A DNA stretch of 64,000 nucleotides from Perognathus longimembris pacificus (GCF_023159225.1 NC_063173.1:9586852-9650851), one strand, 5' to 3'; shown: positions 1-11,224, counted from the first letter of the stretch. The notes: generated by a model not told the origin, from the sequence alone. Numbers and translations are program-made.

Positions 1-1640
1 CAACAAAAATCATTATTGCCATTGAGAGCCCAACCTCAGAGGAGTGCCCACTGCTACTGCTACCATGCTGACCACACAGCCATTATTACAACAGTGACTT
101 TTATTTCCTCAGGAAAGTGAATGGTATACTTTTCTCTAATTTACTTCTCATTGTTTATGGATTTACTATCTTTGTAAGCCATTTTAAAGCTTTCTTTTTT
201 AGTTTGGATATATATCTTGACTTTTAATTAGATTGAGTTTTCACTGGTAAAGACCTTTCCTCACAAAGTACAAATTGTAAAAAAGAGAAAACTAAAAAAA
301 ATTGTTCACTCAAAACTTACCTTATTTCTTATGGTCTATCAGAAACATGTCAGTTTTTACTTCATATTCTCTTCAGGGATTCAGGAATTATTTCCTTAAG
401 ACCATTTAACAAATCAAACAACAAGCACTACCAATTCTTTAGTTTGAAATCTGTAATTCTTTATTTTTGCTGTTATTTATTTAGGCCAGGCAGATCATTT
501 CATACTTAAATAATTCATTATTTTTGCTTTATTTCTCCACTTCTGGGGTGAAACTTTGCAATAATATGAAAGCCATATTCCACAATGCAGTTAGCAATAG
601 TTCCTAAAATCCAGTTCCATTTATTTCCTTACTTTTTATGAGCAGCCACTTTGCTATGCTCTGTAGTTGTGAAGATGAAAAAGAAAGCCCCTGGCTCTTT
701 CATTTTATCTAACAGAGCAGGCGAACTCAGAAATAATAATAAGGAATCAAAGAAGCAAGCTTGAATCAATTTATTTGCGAGCACATAACTGGAAGTAAAT
801 ATTTGATCTAAGCCTTAAAGGAAGAGGAGAAATTTACCTGTTTTGTGTTCTTTTGCTTTCTCATTATAGCCAGGTTGAAGAATAATTTGGATTATGTACA
901 AAGGATAGGGGAGGGGAAACTGGCTATTTTTTTAGACCATACTATTGGTGGTAATTTAGAGGCTTTGTGGCATCAAAAAATTCATATGATTATGGAGATT
1001 GTTTGGAATTTAAGAAAGAAGGATTACCATTTAAAATTTCTTATGTCCTTTAGGGCACCATTGTGCCATATATCAGATCTACTTATTCTGTAGAGACATA
1101 CTAAACAGGTCCCTTAGGCAAAGATAAATCACAGAGGCACCTAATACCCTAGATAAGCAGAATCGTGGCATGGGAAAAATGCAGAAAGATGTGCAGAGAT
1201 TTAGTTGCCCCTTGGGAGGAAGGGATTTATATGCTCAGCTTGCTTCTTGAAATTCAGAGCCATCTCAGTTTTACTCATGAATTTATTAGGTTCCTTAGAA
1301 GGTCCACTGATTGAGAGAGCTTAAAGGTATGCTACCAAGAGGGAAGAGAAATCCTGACTGGCAAGCAACATTCAGAGCAGAGCCCAAATGGAAATAAGGA
1401 TGAGCTGAAATTGTGTGCCTCTCTGTAGACACAATGACTGGAGTTTACACTAAAGACTAAGACCATATAAATTCAACCTTGAGCATTTTTAAATAAAGAG
1501 AATGATCATGGGTGTAAGATCATACAAGCAAACTTGACTTTGGTGCAGTTGTTCAAGAAGTATTCAATAGTGTAGCAACAAGCTTCAATCATTTGCCAAT
1601 GACGACCACAACAACAAACAGTCCAAAAACTAGCATACAT
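1..1640. other. AT-rich intergenic sequence, nothing recognised
   Basis: No SINE, L1, LTR or microsatellite was recognised here. An 82-codon open frame at 845-1093 has no recognisable motif and is the size expected by chance. The stretch is at least 31 kb downstream of Rab38. Confidence 0.5.
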
Positions 1641-1644
1641 CTGT

Positions 1645-1660
1645 GGCATATTCAATTTTT
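1645..1660. repeat. Target-site duplication of the rearranged L1, left copy
   Basis: The sequence ggcatattcaattttt recurs as ggcatattcagtttttg at 3213-3229 with one mismatch. In the sense of the element the duplication begins with AAAAA, as L1 endonuclease sites do. Confidence 0.75.
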
Positions 1661-1663
1661 TTC

Positions 1664-2048
1664 CTTTCTTAAAATATTTATTTTAGGGCTGGGGATATGG
1701 CCTAGTGGCAAGAGTGCCTGCCTCATATACATGAGGCCCTGGGTTCGATTCCCCAGCACCACATATACAGAAAACGGCCAGAAGTGGGGCTGTGGCTCAA
1801 GTGGCAGAGTGCTAGCCTTGAGCAAAAAGAAGCCAGGGACAGTGCTCAGGCCCAGAGTCCAAGCCCCAGGACTGGCCAAAAAAAAAAAATTTATTTTATG
1901 TTTTAGTATCTATACAGAAGAGTTGTGTTCAATGAAACAGTTAATAAATGCAATGACTCTTGACCAATATCACTCCGTTCATTATTCTCACCCATTCCTC
2001 TCAACCCACCACTTCCTTCAATTTTCTTCTTTTTGTAGACGCTGCATT
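1664..2048 (-). other. Probable L1 3'-transduced flank (split by a SINE)
   Basis: Excluding the SINE at 1686-1889, about 170 bp lies between the normal L1 3' end (poly-T at 2049-2056) and the left target-site duplication. On the minus strand it ends with an AATAAA-type signal around 1671-1690 and a short A-rich run before the duplication. That is what read-through of the weak L1 signal into source-locus DNA produces. Confidence 0.65.
1686..1889 (+). mobile_element. IDL-Geo SINE, full length
   Basis: The ID-like head (gggctggggatatggcctag) has a polymerase III A box and the B box GGTTCGATTCC. A linker, the Geo right monomer and an A tail follow. Flanks atttatttta at 1676-1685 and 1889-1898 form a 10-bp target duplication. 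It sits inside the tail region of the older L1 insertion and belongs to the subtype with 'catatacatgagg' and 'gagcaaaaag'. Confidence 0.93.
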
Positions 2049-2661
2049 AATTTTTTTTCATCTTTATTGTCAAAGTGAAGTACAGAGGGGTTACTGCTTC
2101 ATATGTAAGGCAGTGAGTACATTTCTTATCCAACTTGTTGCCTCTTCTCTCATTTTCCCCCACCTCCCTCCTCCCCATTTCTCTCCCCCTGCAATAAGCT
2201 GTACAGTTGGTTTACACCAAATGGTTTTGTAAGTATTGCTGTTGCATTAGTTTGTCTTTTTACCCTTTGTCTATTTTGGTACTCCCTTCCCTTCCCTAGT
2301 TCTAATACACGTATATACAACATCCAGGGCACTAAAATCAGTTACAGTGATATCAGGGGTAAAACCATGAGAAGGGAATACAAGGAGGACAAAAGGGTAT
2401 GTATGGTTTCACATGGCATGTTGAAAATAACTACAACAATGATATACACTTGTTTCCATAATTTGAAGTTCATTTCGCTAAGCATCATCTTATGTGTTCA
2501 TACGGGCATAGCTTCTGAGCTATTATGATCTTTTGCTAGGACTATCCTAGACTTGTACTAATTATTTCCCTCGAGAGAAACCATAGAGTCCATGTTTCTT
2601 TGGGTCTGGCTCACTTAACTTAGTATGATTTTTTTTTCTAAGTCCTTCCATTTCCTTACAA
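2049..2661 (-). mobile_element. L1 3' UTR and ORF2 tail (3' segment)
   Basis: On the minus strand this is the same 3' UTR seen at 56612-57045 and 27080-27363. It shares the pieces around 'tacaccaaatggttttg', the polypurine/polypyrimidine stretch and the terminal CTTTGACAATAAA. Its inner end overlaps by about 10 bp (atttgtaagg) the sequence at the end of the inverted segment. Confidence 0.85.
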
Positions 2662-3216
2662 ATCCTCAAAGAACCAACAGACCCCTCAACAAATGGGCTA
2701 AAGACCTAAAAAGAGACTTGTCTAAGAGGAAACGAGAATGGCCAAGAGACACATGAAGAAGTGCTCTACATCACTGGCCATAAAAGAAATGCAAATCAAA
2801 ACAACACTGAGATTCCACCTCACCCCCTTGAGAATGGCCATTACCAGGAAAACTAATAATAACAAATGCTGGAGGGGATGTGGCCAAAAGGGAACCCTGC
2901 TACATTGTTGGTGGGAGTGTAAACTTGTTCAGCCAATCTGGAAAGCAGTATGGAGATTCCTCAGAAGGTTAAACATAGAGCTCCTCTATGACCCAGCAGC
3001 CCCATTCTTGGGCATCTACCCAAAAGATTATAAGCAAGACCACACTAAAGCCACCAGCACACCAATGTTCATCACAGCACAATTTGTCATTGCTAAATTA
3101 TGGAACCAACCCAGATGTCCCTCAATAGGCAAGTGAATCAGGAAAATGTGGTACATATACACAATGGAATTCTATGCCTCTATCATAAAGAATGATACCG
3201 CCCCATTCATAAGGCA
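2662..3216 (+). pseudogene. Inverted 5' segment of L1: ORF2 C-terminal fragment
   Basis: The open frame 2738-3136 is the C-terminal part of L1 ORF2, past the reverse-transcriptase domain. It contains the conserved [18 protein letters not shown] stretch and later [13 protein letters not shown]. It lacks endonuclease and reverse transcriptase and a frame break follows near 3136, so it is a dead fragment. Its orientation is opposite to the 3' segment next to it. Confidence 0.9.
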
Positions 3217-3228
3217 TATTCAGTTTTT
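3213..3228. repeat. Target-site duplication of the rearranged L1, right copy
   Basis: Right partner of the duplication at 1645-1660. It abuts the end of the inverted ORF2 segment, where the second (twin) cDNA would have been primed. Confidence 0.75.
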
Positions 3229-3344
3229 GAGTCTTTCATCTTTTCTAGAAATAGTACTAGTTACTTTGGTGTGAATAGTCCCAAGTGTTCTTGCACAATT
3301 GATTATTATTGGTGAAACTCCAAGAAAAATTCTCTAAAATCTTT

Positions 3345-3995
3345 GCTCAGATTGCCACAACAAAGTATCCCTGACTGGATGGCTTAAACAACAGAAAGTT
3401 ATTTTCTCACAATTTTGCAGGCTGCAAGGAGCCAGCAGACCGACCCTGCAGTTTTTCTCCTGCCAGGGGTTCGGTGTCTCGTGTCTCTAAATGGTTTCTC
3501 CTCTGGGAAAGTCTATGTGCTGCTGAGACTTACTATAGCTATAACAAAATAGCAGACAGGACAACTTAAAAACAAGGAAAGGTTTGTTTGGGCTTATGAT
3601 CTTAGAAGCTTCAATCTATGGTGGACTTAATCTATTGGTTTCCAACCATGACTAGGCAAAGTATCATGGGGACAGGAAGAAGAGCTGGCCACTGCATGGC
3701 AGTCAGGGACCAGGTACAGCTCCCAAAGACACAGTCACAGTGATTTACTTTCTCTGGCTAGGCCCTGCCCCCTTGAAGTTTCCAGAATGTCCCAAGATAG
3801 CAACATTAGCTGAGGACCAGGCCTTCACCATGAGCCTTTTCCAGTGAGTGGAGACTTCATAGCCAAACTATGACAGTCTGTGTCCTAATTTCCTGCTCTT
3901 ATAAGTGTACCACTCATGTTGGATTAGGGCCCATTCTAGTGACCTCATTTCAATGCAGTTATCCCTTGAAGAGCTGGTCTTCAATAGTCACACTA
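3345..3995 (-). mobile_element. MLT1-type MaLR LTR, split by a younger LTR
   Basis: The left part (to 3515) has the inverted MLT1 3' end (ggcttaaacaacagaaagttattttctcac). The right part (from 3876) has inverted MLT1 body sequence (ggattagggcccattctagtgacctcattt). The two parts join smoothly once 3516-3875 is removed. The LTR is non-coding and old. Confidence 0.85.
3516..3875 (-). mobile_element. MaLR LTR (ORR1/MT/MST type) nested in MLT1
   Basis: Read on the minus strand it begins TGTCATAGTTTGGCTATGAAG and ends near GTCTCAGCAGCACA, with an internal 'gccaggccctgccccc'-like block. This is the layout of rodent MaLR LTRs. The host flanks gtcta (3511-3515) and gtctg (3876-3880) form a 5-bp duplication with one mismatch, as ERVL-MaLR integration leaves. 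Confidence 0.8.
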
Positions 3996-4368
3996 AAATA
4001 ATATAATTTGGTCAGGGGAAAACACTTAGTTTATGGCACTTACCAAGATACATATATAAAACATGAGTGAATTTGGCTATTAAAATAAATGCAAGCCGTG
4101 AGAATGATTTAATGGGTGGCATTGATCATCATACATTGTACTTTTAAACTTATTTGTGGATTTGAGGAAAATATGAAAGCCTTATTATTTTTTAGTTATG
4201 TTACTGTGAATGTTAGCAAGATAATAATAACAGAAATCATAATTCTTAAAAAAAAATACAAATTCCTATTTTGTATGTCATTGTCAAATATTTACCCATC
4301 ACTAATATTATCATATCTAGAAATGGGCTGATTTGTTTCAGAACCTTTTGCTAATGTATAAAAAAATA

Positions 4369-4575
4369 GCAGGACACTGGTGGTTCATGTCTACAAATCT
4401 AGCTACTTAGGAGGCTGAGATCTGTGGACAGAGGTTCAAAGCCAGCCTAGGCTTACAAATCTATGAGACTCTTTACCTCCAATTAATCAGCAAAAAGCCA
4501 GAACTGAGGGTCAAGTAGTAGAGCAGCACCCTTGAGCAAAAAAGCCAAGTGAGAACTCAAGGACTCAAATTAAAG
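4369..4575 (+). mobile_element. 7SL-like + Geo dimeric SINE
   Basis: The left half is 7SL/B1-like (aatctagctacttaggaggctgaga). The middle has the typical 'gagactctttacctccaatt' and the right half is a diverged Geo unit. The tail runs into a TATG-rich microsatellite. Confidence 0.8.
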
Positions 4576-4640
4576 CCCATATATGTATGTATACATATAT
4601 GTATACACATACACATATATTATATAAATATATAATAGTA
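4576..4640. repeat. TATG/TA-rich simple repeat at the SINE tail
   Basis: Alternating tatatgtatgtatacata-type sequence directly follows the SINE at 4369-4575 and probably grew from its tail. Confidence 0.7.
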
Positions 4641-4899
4641 AACACAATCAAGGCTTCCTGTGAGTTTCTCTATTCCCTTTCATGCATTTTTTCTCTCACA
4701 GATTATACTGGTTTTTCTACTGTAAACATTGCTGTGGATGTTTTTCAGTCTTTCCTTATAACTGTACCCATGCTCTCAGCTGTTGATGTAGGTGGTACCA
4801 GCTATATTTGTTTAATATTCTTATATAAGTGGCAATTTAAGACTCAATTCGTATTCCTTAGTATGGCATGTTATTTAATTACCTGTCCTTCTCTGACTC

Positions 4900-5225
4900 T
4901 CTGATCCTGTTCTCTGGCCTAACCCTGTGCAACTGTGAGCAGAGACTGTCATTTGCACTCATAAATCTCCATTCCTTATAATGCTCCACTCTGTCTGCAA
5001 TGACCTTGCTTTCTGCCAGCTGGTTTGTCCTCCCTCATTTATACTCAGACATCATTGGATAAAACTTCAGTCACTATCCACATTACAGAAGATTAAAATC
5101 ATACATTTTCAAAAGATTCCGAATGCCTTGAACGTGAGGAGTGAGTCCATCATAACTCAGTGTCTAGGGTTTGGTACACAATATGCTACAAGCTCAAGAT
5201 GTATTCAATGGATTTGCTAAATGGA
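4900..5225 (+). mobile_element. Possible ancient L2 3' fragment
   Basis: The end of the stretch (gtttggtacacaatatgctacaag followed by attcaatggatttgc) resembles the L2 3' terminal pattern 'ggcacatagtaggtgctcaataaat'. The match is weak and made by eye. Confidence 0.35.
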
Positions 5226-5639
5226 TGGCTTCATTGGCTGTTGATGTTGGTTGGTGATAATATTGCTTGCTGGCACATGCTACCTCGAGAAATTTAAAAA
5301 CCATTTAGATGTTGACTCAATCTGATAATGGTGCATTTCTGAGCTCCTCTGGCAATGGAAGCAGGATGTAGATAAAGAAAACAAAAGGGGGAGGCGTTTT
5401 GCACTCGTGGATTCTCCCTGGGCAGCCACCTTGTCCCTGCATCTGAGAAATACAGAACGGAGGGCTCTGGCAGCTGCCTCTCCCCATCCTGGCAGAACTG
5501 GGCCCTGAAAAGTAGCTCAGCCAAAACGTACAGCTCACAGAAAGAAAGAGAAATGCAGGTCCACTTCCCACGTTGAAAGATCCATTCAGGGTCTACACTT
5601 GTGAAGCCCATCAGAGTTACATGAGTTCAAATCTTGCAT

Positions 5640-6480
5640 CCATGAAACTCTTCTGAAGAAAACAGACTATGTGCCTCACCAGTCACGGGCTGGAGCCTGG
5701 ACTCCTGAGCCAAGGCGGAAGCCGGCTTCTCCCTAGGTCACCAGTCCTCCCAGAGGAAGAGCTGATCCCGCTTGCCACTTCCTCCCCGAACCTCTCACCT
5801 GCTGACTTGGGCTGCCAGGCCCTGTGTCCACCACCACTTCCCCCGGAGTCCATTCCTGGGCTCTCTTCTCACTCACTACTATCCCTCTCTGACATCAGCA
5901 GCCCTCAAGTCAGACCCACGCCTGGCTCCCTTTCCCTGTCCAATGATGTACTGGGGGGGAATGGGGCGGGGGGGGGGGGTTACCTTCCAGGCAAGGATTC
6001 CTGGCAAGGAAGAGAATGCAAGGGAGACAGGCAATTCCCGCCCCGCCCCGGGATAGACCAGGCAGATAGGGAAGAAAAGCACCAGGTTGTGCGTGGAGAG
6101 GCCTTGGGGAGGACCCCGAGTTCATCTGCTGGCTCCCAAAGTACCCCCATCCAATCTCAGAACTCAATCATCGCTATCAGGAATGGCGTAAAGACTTCGG
6201 TCAGAATGTCTTTGCAGAGAATCATGTAAGAAAATTTACATTACTAAAGCAATAGCTACCTGTGGAGGAGGAGTCCCAGCGAGCTCTTGAAACACACAAC
6301 ACTTAGGTAAAGAGAGTGAGCAAGGAGACCGGTTCTGACTTACTTCCAAAAGAGAAAGTCGATGGGACCTATTGGAAACCTTTTGAATGCACCGGAAAGC
6401 CTGTCTCGGCTCAGTGGGAACCTGCGTGCCTATTGTCTCAGATTTGTTTCACCTCCATAGGGGCATGCCTATGTCCTGAA
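5640..6480. other. GC-rich patch with an unassigned 186-codon ORF
   Basis: Positions 5640-6130 are clearly richer in G and C than the surroundings. They carry a plus-strand open frame at 5669-6229 that is Ser/Pro/Gly-rich and matches no family I know. A run of G with few breaks lies at 5953-5980. No start context, splice site or repeat origin supports a gene, so I do not call a CDS. The remainder up to 6480 holds nothing recognisable. Confidence 0.35.
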
Positions 6481-6493
6481 GGAGACAGCAATG

Positions 6494-6676
6494 GTTCCTT
6501 CCTTCCTTCCTTCCTTCCATCCTTCCTTCCTTCCTTCCTTCCTTCCTTCCTTCCTTCCTTCCTTCCTTCCTTCCTTCCTTCCTTCCTTCCTTTCTTTCTT
6601 CCTTCCTTCCTTCCTTCCTTCCCTTTCTTCCCTTTCTTCCCTTTCTTTCTTTCCTTCTTTCTTTCTTTCTTTCTTT

Positions 6677-6763
<87 letters not shown>

Positions 6764-6764
6764 C
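6494..6764 (+). repeat. Compound (TTCC)n to (TTTC)n microsatellite
   Basis: About 100 bp of TTCC units grade through CCCTTTCTT variants into about 120 bp of TTTC units. The tract has no purines after 6519. Long open frames through it on both strands are only repeat translations. Unlike most long microsatellites here it is not visibly attached to a SINE tail. Confidence 0.97.
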
Positions 6765-7336
6765 TCGTCTACTTTTAGACACTCTACATTGTCTAGAAAA
6801 GGGACAGCCCAGTGAAGGTGCTACACTAGCATTTCTAGAAAGGAAGGAAACAAGCAGAGAAGGAACCATGGGAAGGTGAAAGCAGGAAGGAGACAGGGAC
6901 AAAAGGCAGATAGGGGATATTTTAAGATGATCCAGAATGATTCAGAAATTCATTCGCCAAACCAGGATGTAAATTGGATTATTTTGCGGAAATGAATAAA
7001 TTAAGCCATTTATGAATTTGAAAAGCAGTTAATGGTGCTTGTACTTAGCCCTTATTTTCCAGTCATATTCAATGATCATATAATATTTACTTACATTCAA
7101 CAATGTCTTCTATGACCTTCTGCCTAAAGCTGTTCATCTATATTCAATTTAAAAAAAGTTTGTGGACCAATGAGTGAACAAACAGAAATTCTACTCAAAG
7201 GAATGCAAATAGGACATTGCACTATGTTTTTCAATATTTTTCCTGGTAAGTATGCATATAGCTAAAGAAATAGAAGCACTAAACTTGACCTGCCTTGTTT
7301 TCAAAAATGTACAATCCATGTATGTTTCTTTTCTAT

Positions 7337-7545
7337 TTTTATTTTTTTTTTTTGGCCAGTCCTGGGCCTTGGACTCAGGGCCTGAGCACTGTCCCTGGCT
7401 TCTTTTTGCTCAAGGCTAGCACTCTGTCACTTGAGCCACAGCGCCACTTCTGGCCATTTTCTGTATATGTGGTGCTGGGGAATTGAACCCAGGGCCTCAT
7501 GTATAGGAGGCAAGCACTCTTTCCACTAGGCCATATCCCCAGCCC
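7337..7545 (-). mobile_element. IDL-Geo SINE, full length
   Basis: This is the complement of the full dimer, with poly-T on the left and 'ccagccc' on the right. The 18-bp flanks tgtatgtttcttttctat at 7319-7336 and 7546-7563 are identical, so the insertion is fairly recent. Confidence 0.95.
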
Positions 7546-7769
7546 TGTATGTTTCTTTTCTATAATTAGGGAAAGTCTCCATAGCGTCAGAGCAATCAAA
7601 TAAAGTGCTCATAAGATATCTCATGAATTCCCTGAAACATGAAAAAAGACAGAAACTCCTAAGTTCTCAATTATAACATTTTTTGACGTTAATTTTGAAA
7701 GAAACAGAAAAGAATCCTATTTATCGGAATTTGAGGCATGCTTAGGTAAGTCCCACTGTCACTTCTGGC

Positions 7770-7850
7770 TCTACTGTGGTCATTTTCTCTCTCCCTCCCC
7801 CCTTTTTCTCCCCTCCTTCTGTCTCCCTCCTCCTCCCTCTCTGTCACTTT
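7770..7850. repeat. Pyrimidine-rich stretch
   Basis: Irregular C/T sequence (ctctctccctccccccttttt and similar) without a fixed unit. Confidence 0.6.
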
Positions 7851-8134
7851 CACAATGACATCCTTGAGTGTACGTGCAGATGAACACATATATATGCATA
7901 CTCATTTTCTCTGGCAGATGGGAGAAGAAAGGAATACACTGTACAACTTTTACAAAGTAAATTTTGTTTTCAAAGGTAAAATGTTTCACTAGGAAAAACC
8001 ATTTTATTTTGAAATGTTTACTCTCTGCTTTTCCCCCTAGAATTTATTTCCTTTGGCAACATGTCTTCCCTAACTTAGCTCCAGATGGCAATTTAAGAAT
8101 GTACTTGTTAAATATGACAGTATTTTTTTAAAAT

Positions 8135-8353
8135 GGCCAGGCACCAGTGCCTCATGCCTGTAATCCTAGCTATTCAGGAGGCTGAAATCTAAGGATCATG
8201 TGAAGCCAGCCTAGGCAGAGGGCCTGTTAGACTCTTCAATTAACCACCAATAAGTTGGAAGTAGAGCTATAGCTCAAGTGGTAGAGCACTACCTTTGAGC
8301 ATAAAGCTCAGAGACAGTTCCTAGGCCCAGAGTTCAAGCCTCAGGACCAGCAC
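8135..8353 (+). mobile_element. 7SL-like + Geo dimeric SINE
   Basis: It begins ggccaggcaccagtgcctca, continues through 'cctgtaatcctagctattcaggaggctga' as two adjoining 7SL-like blocks, then the linker and the Geo monomer with 'gctcaagtggtagagcacta'. The tail becomes an AC microsatellite. Confidence 0.92.
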
Positions 8354-8355
8354 AA

Positions 8356-8411
<56 letters not shown>
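8354..8411 (+). repeat. (AC)n microsatellite at the SINE tail
   Basis: About 29 AC units with one early interruption, directly on the 3' end of the SINE at 8135-8353. Confidence 0.95.
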
Positions 8412-8412
<1 letters not shown>

Positions 8413-9192
8413 CTTCTCTGGTTCTCATTCCAGCTAAGATGACATAAGCATGCCTATTTTTGTTTTGCACCATATACAGCTCCCAGACTTGCTCAGGAAT
8501 CACATGACAACTGGTCGACAATGAAACTGTATATGCACATTGGCAATGACAAGAATTTAAAGTACCACCAAGGGGCAGGCTTTGTGGGGTTTTTCCATTT
8601 GTCCCCTGCTTGGCCTCCATTTGGGGTGGAGTTGTGCAGGACTCGGGATGAGAAAAGATTGAAGAGATTGAGAAATGTGGAATGGTTCCTATGTTTGTTT
8701 TAAATTCTAAAATTATGTTCATTATAGGTTTTTCCACTAAATTTGTTTTTTAATGTCATATGAAATGCTATTTACCTTGAGTATTGAAATCTTTGTGTGT
8801 GGTTTTCCAATTTTGTTCTTTGCAAGTATTGCATCTGTTCACCCTCCTTTCTGTCCTTCCAGCAAAATAAGGTAACTAAAAACCTTCCAGTTTGGTCTGG
8901 AGCTTCCAAAAAGTTGAGCAAGAGAGAAATGGAAACTAATAAAATTATTGGTGAATAATTCTGCTAAATACTCTGAGAAAACTTCCCACTCCTGGACATC
9001 ATACACATGGAACTGATTTTTAACCAGCAGCCTCTCAAATACTGTCAAGTGAACCAAACAGTATAAAGAACATATATGGAACAAGATAAATCTCGGCTCA
9101 CGTGGACAGAAGTAATCAAGTGATCTCAGCACCAACATGACACAGATGTTAAAATGATGTGACCAAACCTTAAAAATAGTTATAATAAAAAT

Positions 9193-9410
9193 GCAGCAAG
9201 CCAGCTGTGGTTGCTCATAGCTCTAATTTTGGCTGTTTTGGAGGCAGAGATACAATGATCAATGTCTGAAGCCAGACTGTGCAATGTCAAGACACTCTAT
9301 GAAAAACAAACCACAGCAAAAAAGGGCTGGAGCAAGGAGGAACTGTGGATCAAGTGTAAGAGCACCTGTTTAGCAAAGCCATGAGTTCAAATCTCAGTAC
9401 CTTCAATAAA
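9193..9410 (+). mobile_element. Old B1-dID-like dimeric SINE
   Basis: A diverged B1-like half is followed by an A-rich linker and an ID-like half (gtggatcaagtgtaagagcac to gagttcaaatctcagtacc). The right half lacks the extra ~24 nt that the Geo monomers carry, so it looks like the ancestral arrangement. Confidence 0.7.
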
Positions 9411-9767
9411 ATAATTAATTAAAAAATAATGGATTTCTAATAAATAACTGGGGACATTCTTGAAGCAAATGAAAAACTGAAGGTTTCAGCCAAGCATTGG
9501 AAGATTTAAAGAGCTCAATAGACACTTTAACACTAAAAAAAATAACTGAAATAAAGAACTCATTAGTTTTACTTGACAATGGAAATCAAAGAAAAATAGA
9601 GAAGTGAGAGAACTTCTAAAATGATCAACACAAGTTATTTCCTCCAACCAACAGAAAGAGATTTTAAAAAAAGAAATAACAGGAGGGAAAAATAGGATCG
9701 GTAGGACAATACAGAGGTCTATTCCTTATGTCATCAACATCAGGAAATAATTACGTGCAGAAAAGTA

Positions 9768-9882
9768 GTAAATATATATGTATTATATATAAAGTATCTA
9801 TATGTGTGTATATAATTTATATATACACACTTTGTATAACACATACATATATATGCATATACATATATACATCTATATACTT
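9768..9882. repeat. TA/TG-rich simple sequence
   Basis: Mixed tatatg, tatata and tacaca runs without one dominant unit. Confidence 0.75.
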
Positions 9883-10038
9883 TCCAAAACATTTGGTGTA
9901 TGGTTGGGTCCATTTTAATCCTTACAATCATGCTTAGAATATATGTATGAAATTCTAAATATATAACCAGGACAACTTGAATTTAATTCTTGTTTGGGGT
10001 TGTTGCTGTTGTTTGTTTTTACTTAAAAAGTTCTTCTT

Positions 10039-10263
10039 GGGCTGGGGGATATGGCCTAGTGGCAAGAATGCCTGCCTCATATACATGAGGCCCTGGGTTT
10101 GATTCCCCAGCACCACATATACAGAAAACGGCCAGAAGTGGCGCTGTAGCTCAAGTGGCAGAGTGCTAGCCTTGAGCAAAAAGGAAGCCAGGGACAGTGC
10201 TCAGACCCTGAGTCCAAGGCCCAGGACTGGCCAAAAAACAAAAAACAAAAACAAAAAAAAAAA
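10039..10263 (+). mobile_element. IDL-Geo SINE, full length
   Basis: Complete dimer with an A tail interrupted by C. The target duplication aaaaagttcttct is at 10025-10037 and 10259-10271. It has the 'catatacatgagg' and 'gagcaaaaagg' subtype markers. Confidence 0.94.
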
Positions 10264-10681
10264 GTTCTTCTGTTCTTATTCATGTTTTCTTTGGTCTGTT
10301 CTTGAATTTTACTGCATAGCTATTCTTGCTGTTAAAATATCAAGAGAAGAATGTTGTCTGTCATGATTTCTTCCATTCTCATAAGTTCTTGACACTGACC
10401 CATCATTGCTGCATGAATGTCTGTTCTCCTGGAGTTTTCCCTCAAAGTTGGATATTTTTTTAATAGTTGATGCTCTCCAGTGACCTAAAAGAAATTGAGG
10501 CCACCTTTGAAAATCAGCATGGAACCTTTCAGTGTTGTGGGGCTTCTTTATTTGCTGGGTCTTGGCTGTCAAAAATAAGTAAGTGGGTAGATAGAGGTTA
10601 ATCTAAATTTTTTAATGTAAATTTTATACAACTCCCAAACACTGCAGGAAGCATAAAAAACCCTATGAATAATGTGTGGGT

Positions 10682-10742
10682 ATAAATTATGCCATATATG
10701 TATATAAATGTACATATAACATATGCATTACATGTATATGTA
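10682..10742. repeat. TATG-rich simple sequence
   Basis: Runs of atatatgtatata and acatgtatatg with no clean unit. Confidence 0.6.
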
Positions 10743-11224
10743 TTGAACCTTCTGCTTTTGTCTTAAAAAATTACCACCCCAGCACAAATGTTTTCAGAAA
10801 GCTGTTTGTACAGTGAGAAAAACATATTAATAAAAAATAAACTAAAACACACAAAAACCAAAAAAAAAAAAAGAACCTAGCAGTTTCTCTCCTACTGGGA
10901 AAGAAATGTAAATGGTTTCAGGACGGGACCATGAACAGGTGCAGGACCTGAACAAGTTCCATCCAAAGCCTTAATACATATTTGGCAAGGACCAATAGCC
11001 ACTGTAGGTCTCAACCAGGTACACTGTTGAATTTATAAGCAAGTGGAAATATATTCCAACCACATGACTAATAAGCAGGAAAAGAGAAGTTCCCAATGAA
11101 TGAAGTGAGAAAGATTGTGATTTATGTTATTGATGCTCATAAAACAAGAAAAGCTCCTATGGTAGAGACCCATAGAGTACCCACTTTACGACCAGGTGGA
11201 ACTCTGAGAATCTCTGGTTTCACT

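Larger units (their letters stand above)
1655..3216 (-). mobile_element. L1 insertion with 5' inversion and probable 3' transduction
   Basis: A single L1 integration on the minus strand explains this block. From its 3' side (left) it holds a short A-rich tail, about 170 bp of non-L1 sequence (split by a later SINE), a canonical L1 3' end, about 0.6 kb of L1 3' UTR and ORF2 end in minus orientation, then about 0.55 kb of ORF2 in plus orientation. Matching 16-bp flanks (GGCATATTCA followed by A or G and TTTTT) at 1645-1660 and 3213-3228 are the target-site duplication. The inverted 5' part is the twin-priming signature. Confidence 0.8.

Noticed and set aside
1593..2078. 161-codon frame on the plus strand, and similar frames at 12388-12768 and other SINE copies.
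   Set aside because: These are readings of the IDL-Geo SINE, recognisable because the same peptide pieces (such as GLGIWPSGK) recur at every copy.
6316..6902. Frames of 150-190 codons rich in Phe/Leu/Ser or Lys/Glu/Arg.
   Set aside because: They run through the (TTCC)n/(TTTC)n microsatellite.
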